Origin: Lasiosphaeria ovina
Taxonomy: Eukaryota; Ascomycota; Sordariomycetes; Sordariales; Lasiosphaeriaceae
Direction: 5' to 3'
Assembly (NCBI GenBank): GCA_033439765.1
Contig: JAULSN010000001.1
Location: forward strand, 2,728,001 to 2,792,000
DNA length: 64,000 nucleotides
Within the stretch, counting starts at the first letter, position 1; every line of letters begins with the position of its first letter. Shown here one piece after another: positions 47,234-57,797 of this stretch. Position numbers and translations under genes: made by a program. A model generated the notes under the pieces. It did no database searches. It saw only the letters and a program-made list of their open reading frames with translations, and was not told where the DNA came from.

Positions 47234-48796
47234 TCAAGGCGCCTTGATCTCTCCCTCGTCGTCCTCGCCCTCACTAGCCAACCGCGGTTTCTTTTTTTCT
47301 CTGTCCCCATCGGAATCCTTGTCGTCTAGCTCAACGCTTTTGCGCTTAATAGGCGGGGGCGAGCGGAGGCCGCGGGTACCGTTAGTCTCGCCCTCGTGGA
47401 CATCAAGGTCGTTGGTGGCCGCCTTGAGCGCAGCGTCCGAGTCGCCTCTGCTGAGATGAGAGGCAATCTCCAGGCTCGTATCGGCGCTCACGGCGCCCTT
47501 AGCGCTGCTGCCTCCAATAGATAACTCCTGGCTTTGACTCTGGTCCGGTCGGCCGGTGCCGTTAGCGGTGGCGCCACGGTTTCCGCCGGCACCAGCACGC
47601 TGGGGACTCTGGGTGCCGGCGCGGTCTGTTGGGGCTGGAGTCCCGCCCTGGCTCGAACCGGCCTCCGTCTGACCTATCAGGTTCTCTCCCCTCCTCCTAG
47701 TGCTTTCCAGATTGAACTCGGGCGAGCCAGGCATCTTGGAATCCTGTTTCCTAAGTGGGTTTTCCCTGTAGAACTCTGTGGTGATGGACAAGGCCTTGCT
47801 CATGAGGGCCTCGTTTCCCTTGAGGAACTTCCACCACGCCTCGCCATTGACGTCGTCAATAGTTTCTTTTGTGATTATCGTCGCGAAGAAGATGGCGCTG
47901 AGGGAGATGTCGCGTGGGCTCATGAGCAACGGTAAAGTGGTCAAGCACGAATCGTTGCAATAGGTCCACGCTGCGTTCCTCAGCCCCTTCCTGTGGATCA
48001 GGTCAAGCTGGCCCAGAATCTCGTATAGTTGGTGGTATGGATTGTCCACCATGAGGTCGAATGTAAGGGTTTCAAGCATGACCTCTTCATAGGTGAGAAT
48101 GCTGTCACGCCAGCGCCAGTACTCTTTGCTCTGTTCGTCGATAATGAGCTTTGTGTTCTTCTGCGCCACTTTGGCAACGGCGATAATCAAGTCTTTCGTT
48201 TTCCGACAGTTCTCCTCGGTTTTGTTAGCTAAGAAGAGAGCCGTCGCTGCTATGTTCTGTTTTCGGACACATTGGTCAGTTAATGAGAGAAAGCTGGGGG
48301 TGGTCTCGCCAAAGCTTACGTAGTGATGTATACCGCCTTTCTCCTCAACCATGCTAAAGCGCATGTAGAATCGGTGGAAAAACACGCCAGCCACCCAGAG
48401 CGTTATTTGCGGAAGGTCGAGGAGAATTCCAGCTTGGTAGATAAAGTTGACGCCCTTAGCTCGTCTCAGACGCTCTTCAGCTAGCGAAAGGCCATCGGCT
48501 ATGCTAGGCGAGCTCGCGACTTCGGGAGTGGTGAAATACCACTGATCGGCACGCGGTTGGATAGGTTGCTGCGGGCTCGAATGGGCGGGCGATGGCGCGC
48601 TGCGGCGCGAGGCCGGTCGGGGCGGAGAGGTCCTCGACGAATATGTCGGCGGGGATGGGACGGCAGGGGGCACATCGCGTCTTCTCACAGGCGATTTTGA
48701 ATGGCGATCTATGGCCGCAGGCGGTGGCTTCGGCGGGAGAGATGGCGGTTGGTAGCCCTCGCGCGCAGGGCGGTATCTGTCGACGTTGGACGACAT
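47234..48796 (-). CDS. transcriptional cyclin (cyclin K/T-like, Pch1/Ctk2 group)
   Basis: This encodes a cyclin likely partnering a CTD kinase (P-TEFb/CTDK-like) and acting in transcription elongation. Two exons, 48796-48320 and 48256-47234, separated by a 63-nt intron, give 499 aa. The start is ATG at 48796 (MSSNVDRYR); upstream in-frame codons are not ATG. A Pro/Ser/Arg-rich N-terminus (~1-85) precedes WYFTTPEV and the first cyclin box (~100-235), with HRFYMRFSM, NIAATALFLANKTEENCRKT and KEYWRWRD. The second repeat follows, with LTFDLMVDNPYHQLYEIL and LSAIFFATII. The C-terminal ~180 residues are low complexity and end in a basic/acidic nuclear-type tail (REKKKPR). The intron lies inside the first cyclin box and is 3n and stop-free; if retained, it inserts 21 residues. 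The exact cyclin subgroup is not certain. Confidence 0.85.
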   Translation of the reverse strand: MSSNVDRYRPAREGYQPPSLPPKPPPAAIDRHSKSPVRRRDVPPAVPSPPTYSSRTSPPRPASRRSAPSPAHSSPQQPIQPRADQWYFTTPEVASSPSIADGLSLAEERLRRAKGVNFIYQAGILLDLPQITLWVAGVFFHRFYMRFSMVEEKGGIHHYVSFGETTPSFLSLTDQCVRKQNIAATALFLANKTEENCRKTKDLIIAVAKVAQKNTKLIIDEQSKEYWRWRDSILTYEEVMLETLTFDLMVDNPYHQLYEILGQLDLIHRKGLRNAAWTYCNDSCLTTLPLLMSPRDISLSAIFFATIITKETIDDVNGEAWWKFLKGNEALMSKALSITTEFYRENPLRKQDSKMPGSPEFNLESTRRRGENLIGQTEAGSSQGGTPAPTDRAGTQSPQRAGAGGNRGATANGTGRPDQSQSQELSIGGSSAKGAVSADTSLEIASHLSRGDSDAALKAATNDLDVHEGETNGTRGLRSPPPIKRKSVELDDKDSDGDREKKKPRLASEGEDDEGEIKAP

Positions 48797-49373
48797 GGTT
48801 GACGACAAAACGCGGCGGGGGCTGGGACGAGGTTGATGTAAATAATCCTCCCCTGATCGCCTTTTAGATGATGAGCGGGATAATCGTGCGCATTGGCATT
48901 GGGCGATGCGCGGCGAGTTGGTGTCGCTGACAGAGGTCGAGATGTTGATTTCCAGCTATTCGTTTCTTTGTTGAAGACAAAAGCATGGAAACGAAACGAC
49001 CAAGAGTGAGAGCTCAAGAAATCCACGCTAGTCAATGCTAACCCACTTTATCGCCCTTATCTCCAGCGCTCCAATGGCGTCCTGGGGCTCCGTCACTTGG
49101 GGAGGTGACGGTGACCCCACCAAATTCAAGGTCCCCACATCAACTGCCGTCTGCATGTAAATTCACGACAGCTGCTTCCAAAGTTGCTCCAGAGCCGGCG
49201 ACGAGAAGGCCCTGCAAAGTTCGAAATACGTGCATAGTACAGAACCCATCAATGGATTTTCCCTATGGGCTATACTTACAACTAGACTCCGTTCGTACAA
49301 CTGTCCTACAAAGAAAAAGCGCGTGCTTTGCATTTCTTTCTTGGGTATCAAATGTTTGCTATTTCGGTCTGCA
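48797..49373. promoter_or_regulatory. cyclin promoter and PRP4 3' flank
   Basis: This short spacer separates two genes on the minus strand. No gene is seen. Confidence 0.4.
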
Positions 49374-51112
49374 TCAAGCCTCCTCATACATGCCTGCCGA
49401 GTCGTTTCTGCCCCATAGCTTGACTGTCCGATCGTGGCCGCCGCTCACAATCCACTTTCCGTCCCTGCTCACATCCACGCTCGCGACCGCGCCAGTGTGG
49501 CCACTGAGGGACTGGACGAGGGCCCAGTCATCGGCTGAGAAGATATTGACCTTGGCATCGAAACCTGCCGAGACGATGAAAGTGCCCGACTTTTTGGGCA
49601 CCTGCACCCCCTCCTCGTCCACGCCTGGCGGGGTGCCGTCGAGGGGATCATCGAGGCCCTTGTACCAGCGAACGTCGGCAACTGAGCTTGTGTGGGCGCC
49701 AATGCCTCCTGTTCTCTGGACCTTTCGAACGTCCCAGCACTTGATCCACCCGTCAGCAGACGCTGTCAGAACGCGGTGGCCATCCGAGCCCCAGTCGAGG
49801 CCGTAGATAGGTTTAATGTGTCCGTCTAGGTGGCCGTCTAGAATCATGACGGTTCGTCCTGAGCGCATGTCCCAAATCCGCCCGACACTGTCTAGTCCGG
49901 CGCTCGCAAGCAGAGACCCGTCCGTGTTGAAGGCAACGGCATAGACCCCGCGGGAATGGCCCTCCTGCAGTAGTAGTTCTGACTTTGTTTCGATATCCCA
50001 CAGCCGCCATGAGGTGTCCTCTGACGCAGATGCCAAGTACTTCCCGGAAGGGTGGAATTCGACACGACATACGCGCTGCGAGTGCCCCGAAAGGGTGGCA
50101 AGGGGAGTGTCTTGCGTCAGAGACCACAGGTGAATCTGCCCCTCTGCCCCGCCCGAGGCAAGATTCACGCTGTCTTCAGAGACATTCGACTCTGGTAGTG
50201 TAGATCCGGGCATCCAAGAGAGGCCGCTCACTTTATTTGTATGGCCCCTGAGCATGCGCTTTTGCTCGAGGTTGGGAATATCGATCAGCTTAACCTGGCC
50301 TCCCCAATTCCCCGTGGCGACGAGCTTCCCATTGGGCGAGATTCTTGTCATGCTGATGTGGCGCTCGCCCGCGGTCTGACTGCCCTGGAGCTCAAACGAC
50401 TGGAGGCGCTCCTTCACCTCCTTCCGGAATAAGAGGTGGTTGCGCACGGGTATGGTCGCTTCCTTTTTCTGGAATTCGATGCGCTTCTTAGCTCGGGGAA
50501 TGGAGTACTGGGCGATGTCTCTCCGAGCCTGGAGAAGCTCTGGTCCGCCTCTGGTGTAGAATTCTTCCTCCTGCTCCTCTCCCTCTTCTTCCTCCTCTTC
50601 GGCGTCTTTCATTTCGACGTCTGCCTTCTCTTCGCCCGTCTTTTGCGCCTGCTCTGTGAGCAGCTCTCGCAGTCTGTCGCGGCGGTCTGCAAGGCCTTCG
50701 CCAAAGAGGGTAACTGGCTGGCCTAGCTCCCGAAGCTTGGCCCGTACACGCCCATCGTCAGTAGGCACGGCAATAGTCGCCGCCAGCCGTCTGCGCTCAA
50801 ATTGTGATAAGAGGGCCGACGCCTTCTCGGGCGCAATGCCGGCACCAGCTCCCGGGATGTCATAGTCGCGATCAATGGCTGCGGGGCTCGAATTAGAGAC
50901 GGCGAATATGAATGTTGCAGCGCGGAAGCAACTTACGGATGTCGTTTATATCAATGCCTCCTCGATCCTATAAACGACAGCGCGGTTAGCTCGGCCTTGC
51001 ACAGTATCTTTCGAGTCAAATAGTAAACACTTCGCGGTGCGAGGATGCTCGCGGGGAAGCGTACCTCGGCCTCAGCTTCTTCCACATATGCCCGACGCGA
51101 TGGGTGAATCAT
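49374..51112 (-). CDS. prp4: U4/U6 snRNP splicing factor Prp4 (WD40)
   Basis: This is the WD40 subunit of the U4/U6 di-snRNP (human PRPF4, yeast Prp4; not the kinase of that name). Three exons (51112-51065, 50967-50937, 50878-49374; introns 97 and 58 nt) give 527 aa. The start MIHPSRRAYVEEAEAE joins a tiny 31-nt second exon (DRGGIDINDI), then DRDYDIPGAG. The splicing-factor-motif region at ~50-100 has IAVPTDDGRVRAKLRELGQPVTLFGE, cited here by its key residues DDGRV and LFGE. An acidic run (EEEEEEGEEQEEE) precedes the sequence KKRIEFQKKE. Seven WD repeats fill ~200-525, visible through GHTNKVSGLSW, SGHSQRVCRVEF and GHTGAVASVDV. One loop between repeats (LDGTPPGVDEEGVQVPKKS) is longer than usual. 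Divergent from the AGC kinase. Confidence 0.95.
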
Positions 51113-51275
51113 GGTTGTAGATCTATTTTGGTTGCTCGCTGAGTATTGGCGGGAGCTTTTGGTGAAAAGAGCAGCCTGAGTTAGTGTTGGCAAGGCTGAT
51201 GAGTCGCGAAGTTCGTCGTCAGAGCTCTAGAATACTTGGCGCTCGAGTCCCGCCTGAAAATAATCACCAACACGT

Positions 51276-51288
51276 TAACCCTAACCCT
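51276..51288 (-). promoter_or_regulatory. telomere-like repeat upstream of PRP4
   Basis: TAACCCTAACCCT is two units of the fungal telomere repeat, ~165 nt upstream of the PRP4 start codon. A Tbf1/Teb1-type binding role is inferred from yeasts. Confidence 0.45.
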
Positions 51289-51323
51289 GAATCTTCACTT
51301 CCACCGCGTAGTGTACATAGGAA

Positions 51324-51359
51324 GAACCTGAGGTTAGGTACCCTTATTACCTCAGGTTC
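51324..51359. repeat. inverted repeat with 11-bp perfect arms
   Basis: The arms GAACCTGAGGT (51324-51334) and ACCTCAGGTTC (51349-51359) are perfect reverse complements around a 14-nt spacer. The structure lies 210-250 nt upstream of PRP4 and ~60 nt from the telomere-like repeat. Confidence 0.85.
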
Positions 51360-52072
51360 AGCGATCAGGAAGTGAACGTACCTTCCATACCTTACCTATG
51401 AACGAACGGAGTACCTATATCGTGCAGGCCAAGGAATTCAGGTATCAAATACCACCTCAAACGAATATCGAGTGATTCTTTGCGGGTTTGGTTTGCTTTA
51501 AAGTGTTCTTCTGCCTTCCTGCCTCTTTGGGCGAGGTCCAACAGTGTGCCTGATTAGGCACCTCCATTGCCGCCTTCCGTTCAAAATTTGCCAGGACCTT
51601 GAAGTATTCAATCCAAAAGAAAACCACCCTTTTCTGTCCCCAACGGCAAGTGCAAATAGAGTGCATTCTCAAGTTTCGTTTGCATTTATGTACGGATACA
51701 GTTCAATACCTGCTCAGTACATGTCACTTCTGTGGAGGCTGGAGCATGCAAATCCTTGCACCATTCCCCAGATCCGGCGTTCGAGGCGCAAAAATAGGGA
51801 GATCTGAGGCTGAAAGATGGCGCCTTACCTTCCTGGTACAGGCCGTACTCCGTAGCGCGGCGCCCAATGAATGTGCCGACCATTCAAATTTTCTTGGCCG
51901 TCCCTAGTTAGGCGTCTCAGAGACAGGGCTAGTTGCCAACTTTTGGCGCATGTGAACACCTGGTTAAATAAAAAAATAATTCAGTCTTACCTTACCTCAC
52001 TTCTCTCCTTCCTTGCGTGGCTCACCTCTTCACAATCACAGCAACACGCCAAACAACAGACACCCCCCGCAA

Positions 52073-52213
52073 ATGCATACCCAAGAGAACATCAGCGACA
52101 ACTCCTCTTCTTTCTTCAAGTCCCAGATGCGAGCAATTCCAAGCCACCAAGGACTGGGCCGTGCATTCATCGACATTCGAGCCGACGCCGAGCGACGCCG
52201 CGGCACGCCCTGA
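52073..52213 (+). other. possible upstream ORF in kinase leader
   Basis: An ATG at 52073 in good context (AAATG) opens 46 codons and closes at 52213, 157 nt before the main kinase ATG at 52370. Whether it lies in the mRNA is unknown, as the transcription start cannot be seen. Confidence 0.3.
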
Positions 52214-52369
52214 GTGCGAGGCTGCATGAGCGTGCGCAACCTGTTCGGGCCCAAGAAGGGGAATCGCAAAATTTATCGTGTCGCTCGCCATTTTTGTAGT
52301 CTTGCGACAAGGCAAATCCTTGAACTTTAGACGTGGTGGACGCCAAGCATCAACTCGGCGCACGCGACC

Positions 52370-53986
52370 ATGATCCCCCCAGCTACCCCAGCACTCAAGA
52401 CGGTGCGTGGATTCAACGGAACTCCGGTCACGTCGGGCGACGAGGAGTCCGACTACTCCTCTCCGCCGCAGCTCCGGGCCAAGAACTCGGCCAAGCGCGG
52501 CCGCAGATCGCGCATCATCGACGATGTTGTCAGCACAAACTGCAGCCCCATCCTCAAGCCGGTGTCGTCTCCGGCCATCAGCGGGATCGGCAAGTTGCGC
52601 ATGCAACTAGAGCCCCTTAGCCTCAATAGCACCGCCGAATCTTCGCGTGCCAGTTCCATGAACCGTAGCGAGAGCCAGCCGTCCCATCGTTCCCACCTCG
52701 CAAGCGACACGACTCTCAACAGCAGCCGCCGCGGAAGCAGTCGAACGCTTCTGCGAAACGATGTGCTTGTTCGAAAGAACAGCGCCAGTGCCAGCGGGGA
52801 TGAAACGGCATCGGAAGCCACGACTAGCTACGAGATCGACCTTTCGCAGGACTTTGTCAACGGAACCGAAGAAAATGGCACCGACCTATTCCAAGATGAC
52901 CTCGACGATGGCGTTGGCAAGAACGAAAAGATGACGGCGGACGACTTCGAACCTCTGCGCTGTTTAGGAAAGGGCACCTATGGCACCGTCTTGCTGGTGA
53001 AGCAGCGCACCACGGGGCGGCTCTACGCACAGAAGCAGTTCAAGAAGGCGTCTCTCGTTGTGCATAAAAAGCTGGTCGAGCAGACAAAGACGGAGCGTCA
53101 AATTCTAGAGAGCGTCAACCGACACCCGTTCGTCGTGAAGCTGTACTATGCGTTCCAGGACCAGGAGAAGCTGTACCTGATTCTAGAGTACGGCCAGGGG
53201 GGCGAGCTCTTTACGCACTTGAGTACGGAGAAGATGTTCCCGGAGCAAACGGCGGCTTTTTACCTCGCAGAGATGGTGCTGGCTCTGTCTCACCTCCACC
53301 AGAACTTGGGCGTGGCCTATCGCGACCTCAAGCCCGAGAACTGTCTCCTTGATGCCGAGGGCCATCTCCTCCTGACCGACTTTGGACTCTCAAAGGTAGC
53401 GGTCGACTCGGACGAGTGCCACTCGATGCTCGGGACCGTCGAGTACATGGCGCCCGAGGTGATCCTCGGCCAAAAATACGGCAAGGCTGTCGACTGGTGG
53501 TCCTTTGGCGCCCTCGCCTTCGACTTGATGACGGGGGCTCCTCCGTTCCGCGGCCAAAACCATGCCAAGATACAGGATAACATTGTCAAGCAGAAGCTCT
53601 CGCTGCCGTATTACCTCGGCCCGGACTCCAAGGACCTGCTGACGCGTTTCTTGCGCAAGGATCCGACGAAGCGTCTGGGGTATAACATGCCCAAGGATCT
53701 TGCCACGATCAAGAAGCACCGCTTCTTCCGTAAGATCGACTGGAAGAAGCTCGCGGCTCGCGAGTTGGAGCCGCCGATCCAGCCCTTGATTACAGATCCC
53801 GAGCTGGCTGAGAATTTCGCGGCCGAGTTCACCGACCTCAGCCTCAGCCCGGTTGTCACGAGACTGGATGATCCGTGGAGTTCTTTTGACACTAAGGATG
53901 ACAAGGACGACATGTTTGGCGGGTTCAGCTACGTCGCGTCGAGCAGCCTGCTCGAGGGTAACGGGTTTGGGATCCCGCCCTACTAG
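52370..53986 (+). CDS. AGC protein kinase, S6K-like (Psk1/Ypk3 group)
   Basis: This is a serine/threonine kinase of the AGC group, most like fungal S6-kinase-type enzymes that act under TORC1. It is intronless, 538 aa. The N-terminal ~195 residues are Ser-rich with many basic phospho-site contexts. The kinase domain runs ~195-450, with GKGTYG (glycine loop, residue ~200), YAQKQFKK (catalytic Lys), YRDLKPENC, DFGLS and APE. The C-terminal AGC extension has LSLSPVV (turn-motif-like) and FGGFSY, the hydrophobic motif with Ser520. In the activation loop the PDK1-site position appears to be Ser352 (SMLGT) instead of the usual T-x-C-G-T. The last residues (GIPPY) are unremarkable. The promoter is shared with PRP4. 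Assignment to Psk1/Ypk3 rather than another AGC subgroup is by overall resemblance. Confidence 0.88.
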   Translation: MIPPATPALKTVRGFNGTPVTSGDEESDYSSPPQLRAKNSAKRGRRSRIIDDVVSTNCSPILKPVSSPAISGIGKLRMQLEPLSLNSTAESSRASSMNRSESQPSHRSHLASDTTLNSSRRGSSRTLLRNDVLVRKNSASASGDETASEATTSYEIDLSQDFVNGTEENGTDLFQDDLDDGVGKNEKMTADDFEPLRCLGKGTYGTVLLVKQRTTGRLYAQKQFKKASLVVHKKLVEQTKTERQILESVNRHPFVVKLYYAFQDQEKLYLILEYGQGGELFTHLSTEKMFPEQTAAFYLAEMVLALSHLHQNLGVAYRDLKPENCLLDAEGHLLLTDFGLSKVAVDSDECHSMLGTVEYMAPEVILGQKYGKAVDWWSFGALAFDLMTGAPPFRGQNHAKIQDNIVKQKLSLPYYLGPDSKDLLTRFLRKDPTKRLGYNMPKDLATIKKHRFFRKIDWKKLAARELEPPIQPLITDPELAENFAAEFTDLSLSPVVTRLDDPWSSFDTKDDKDDMFGGFSYVASSSLLEGNGFGIPPY

Positions 53987-54947
53987 GTAGCCTCCAGTTT
54001 GCTCCAGAAATGAGGTTTGACGACGCGCAAGCCTAGGTCCTTACTCAGAGATGCGTTATCGTGGATACTGCAGGGATGGTATTGCAGCGCATTGTGGAGC
54101 CTCGCCCTTTTGACACGGAGGGGAGGACTCACTAGGACAAGGGGGCTCGGGTGCCCGGGTGTTCGGGGTCGGCATTTGAGTGAACATTATTGATTGCCAG
54201 CGCTACACCTGTTGCTTGGCTTGGGTTTGGGACAGCGGACGGGAACAAAAAAGGGAAACAAAAGGGAAAGAAGAGGAAAGGCTTGGGCGCATTGATAAAC
54301 CCACCGTGTGCTCTTTTCTTAATTCCGACACTCTCGGAAAGAGCATCAACACTTGGGAGATGCTCGTGGTAACATAGATTTTCTTTTGGCGAACTATTTG
54401 AACAGCTAGAGAATTGCAGAAACCCTTAGACAACCATTATAATGTGTCCACAGAGAAAGAAACAGGTATTCTAGTTTATCCCTGTGATAAGGGCCGCTGG
54501 GCTCAAGCTTCCCCAGGTTTGTTAAGCATCCTTATATCAGACCACTCAGAGTTCCGCTATTGTCATGACGCGTTAGGTTGTTTTGTATTGGTCGGTTGGT
54601 TCAAAGAGTTAAGACACCCTAGTCCCTAGTTGCGTTTGGTTTGTTTTGGCTCTCGAGTGAGACTAATAAGCTCCGGCGACGGCTTTCTGTGCCTGTTCCC
54701 AAGCATCGAAGCTATGCCGGCCGGCTAGTGGGGGCGCACAGTCCTCGACGCCATTCTTGTCCGGTATTCTATGTACATATGTACGTCGTCTCAGCCCAAC
54801 AGTCTACATAGGCGGCAGTAGTGGATCGTCCTCTCAATTCCTTTCGGCTCGACACAGGCATCAACCCTGCCCGCCCAGTGCCCCGGAAGGGCAGAGACGG
54901 GTGGTGATGGGGTCTGTGTCGATGACGCGTAACGCTTGCTATTTTTT

Positions 54948-54994
54948 AGCTGGCTAGCTAGCCAGCTGCAGACCAAGACCAAGACCAAGACCAG
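54948..54994. repeat. perfect 20-nt palindrome beside hexamer repeats
   Basis: AGCTGGCTAGCTAGCCAGCT (54948-54967) is its own reverse complement. Three nucleotides further, GACCAA units repeat three times and end in a partial copy by 54994. Confidence 0.9.
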
Positions 54995-55186
54995 CGGGCA
55001 GTGAGCATATGCACTCGGCACACTACTACAGTACAGATGACTGAGCTGAGCTGAGTTGACTACCTACGAACCGTGCCTGCCGTGCCTACATGCGTACTTG
55101 GTATAGGCTTAGGTTATCAGCGTCCCGTCGCGCGTCTCGGCAAGTTACCTTGGGCTAGCGGGTCGACAAGAGGCTCGTGCAGAACT

Positions 55187-55210
55187 GACGACGACGACGA
55201 CGACGACGAC
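55187..55210. repeat. (GAC)8 microsatellite
   Basis: Eight uninterrupted GAC trinucleotides lie in the gene-poor tract. Confidence 0.95.
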
Positions 55211-56870
55211 GGCGAGGTTGTAGTCGGCAAGAGTCCAGACCGCACTAATCGGGCCAAGCCAGGGTAGCGTACGGTACCAAGTCAGGCAGAGATCTGCAAT
55301 CGACTGATGTGAGACCGATGGGTTGCGCGGCTCGAGGGAGGGCGGGCGGGATATAGGATCGGATCGGATGGGGAAACTAAGTACCGACGCCAATGGGGAG
55401 GATGAAAAGACAACGCCCCAAAATGCGTGTACCGTACCGCAGATCCAAGCACCAACTAGGTACCCTACGGAATGTTACCTACCTGCGGTACTTTTGAGTA
55501 GATGTGTACTCTACTATTGAAAACCCAGCAGAGGCCCGGGATTTATCCGTCGTCAGAGCATCAAGAGAGAATGAGAGAAAGAACTCGGGACAAAAATACC
55601 TTGTGCACGGAGCGAAAAGAGACAATCCAGGACGACGGGAGGGGGACGGACCACGTTCGGACGGCGCACACACACACATGTCCGACCGCCCGCCCGTCCG
55701 CCCGCCACCGAGCCGCCCGAGAGCTACCCGTTCTTGGGATGGGTGCGGGATTGGGACGCCGCTTCCTTCCATCCTTTCCCTCCTCTCCCCTCGCTTGTGC
55801 CACATGCAGGATGGAAAGGAAACCCTACTCCCCTTTCTTTTCCCCTTTTCCAAAAAAAAAAAGGATGCGAGCGGGCACGGGACAGCGGGGGTGGGGGGCT
55901 TTTCTAGTGTAATAGTACACGTATATTCTTGGTACACGGGACGGGGACGGGATATGCGATGGCTGAGGGTGATAAGACGCGGTTGTGTGTGGTGTGGTGT
56001 AGCAGTGCATGTCTGAGGGAGACGGGAGGCCTCCTCTCCCTGCCTCTCTCTCTCAGAGGTGGGATATTCCGGGCCAGTAGTCGTGAGGCTATTGCTATGC
56101 TCCAGAGCCTTGGACTGCTGTGATGGAACCAGACTAGTAGTGTGCCTCCTCTATCCGAGTGGTGTGTACTATGTATGTGCCGAAAATGGGGTAGGATCGT
56201 CCCAGTCGTCTGGCGCCCACGAGGGAGAGCATACACAAGGTACGAAGTACCTATAGAACTAGAGAAAACACAAAAAAAAAAAGTGAAACGAAACCGGCTT
56301 TCGAGCCGCCTCCAGCTTTGGCCCCCGTTCTGTGCGTGAACGCCCAAAAAAACGTGGCAAGTGAAGGTATTGTGTAGATGCACTGTAGAACGGCAGGTTT
56401 GGTTATCAACGCATGGATGCCGGGAGCTTCACACTGTCACTACGGGATACTCACCCCCGACAAATGCCACGCACCCACAGGATTCGGCTCATCTCCCCAA
56501 TAAGTGTTCTAGATCCCTAGCCACACATCTTGTCGAGATAGGGTTTGAGAGCAAAGCAGTGGCCCAATCAAACCCCCTTTATTGGCAATTTTGCACACGT
56601 GTATACACTGGTTGGGATATCCATCAGAATTAAATGATAGGTACCTCTGCCGCTTAGCCTTTGGGCCTCACTTACGAAAATCTGTAATTTAGGTAGGGCG
56701 GACGGGCCTGGAACTGGCCAAGACAAAAACCCTCCAAAGCACGAACGTAAGACGCGGGGACGTGGGGGGGCAGGTACGACCGACGGGCTCCATTCCGGGA
56801 ACTTTCGTCTTTCACTTTGGGAGATCGCCGGAATTTGGTGCTACCGATTGCTGCGCCTCAATGTTAAAAA

Positions 56871-56894
56871 AGAGAGAGAGAGAGAGAGAGAGTT
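56871..56894. repeat. (AG)12 microsatellite
   Basis: An uninterrupted AG dinucleotide run of 24 nt lies in the gene-poor tract, following an A-run. Confidence 0.95.
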
Positions 56895-57770
56895 GCGTCA
56901 CCCAATCCAAATCCTGCAGCGGCCAGCTCGACCGGAATAGGCTAGAATCCCGTCCGTCTTGAAAGAGAAACAATGGACCTTCCTCGATAAGAAATATTAC
57001 GCAAATTGGACACAGTGAAAGAAGAAGAGGACGATGATGTCAGGTCAGGCAAGCGAAGCCGGTTGATACGTAACCACCCGGCGATACTGTCTCTGCGAGA
57101 AAAAGCAAATACTCAGTGGACTAACAGCCCAGGAGGAACTTGAAGGAAAAAGACGTTACTGATCTACCCCTAACCTCTCTCGGCCTAATTCGAGGTGGGG
57201 AAGAGCCCCTGCCCGCTATTTTCGGGCAGTGACCGACCCCGGATCTTGGCCTTTCCGTTGCTTTTCTCCACTGGGCTGGTATGTCCTAGGTGTCTTAGCC
57301 TCTGGCTGCTCCATCGTCGACACTGCCAAAACGGACACAGAGCCACAGGCGATTAATCGGGCACACACTTCGGATCACCACCGCATCGTGGCAACAATTT
57401 CGTATATTTGTGTTAAACATTAGGCAGTCGGCTTGGCACTGGATCAGGATGACTGCGAGCTGACTACGCTGACAACAGCAGGCTGGCGTTGCAAACTGCA
57501 AACTGTGAAGTTACGATGGTTTACCTATTGATAATAAGCCTTCTCAAGTGGCACTCCGCAGGCGTGCCGCGATACGGAGCCAAGAGGCTTGGTCAACAAG
57601 TCATGATCAGATGGCCAGAGGCTGTGCTCAGGCCCCGAGGAGAGAAGCCTTGGAAGACATCGAATTTGTCTGAAACAAAGCAAGCTAAGAGAAGGAATGG
57701 TCAGAGACGCAACTTGCAAGGGGAAACAGTCTTATCAATCATGATTAAGGTTCTTGGCCCTGCCGGCCAA

Positions 57771-57797
57771 GACGGCCGAGACGGCCGAGACGGCCGA
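57771..57797. repeat. three tandem copies of GACGGCCGA
   Basis: Three perfect 9-nt copies are preceded by one degenerate copy (GCCGGCCAA). Each unit contains a CGGCCG palindrome. Confidence 0.9.

Larger units (their letters stand above)
51113..52369. promoter_or_regulatory. divergent promoter region PRP4/S6K-like kinase
   Basis: This shared region holds two telomere-type repeats in CCCTAA orientation (51276-51288), an 11-bp-arm inverted repeat (51324-51359), a TACTCCGTA word (51846-51854) and a possible upstream open frame in the kinase leader (52073-52213). I see no separate gene. Confidence 0.55.
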
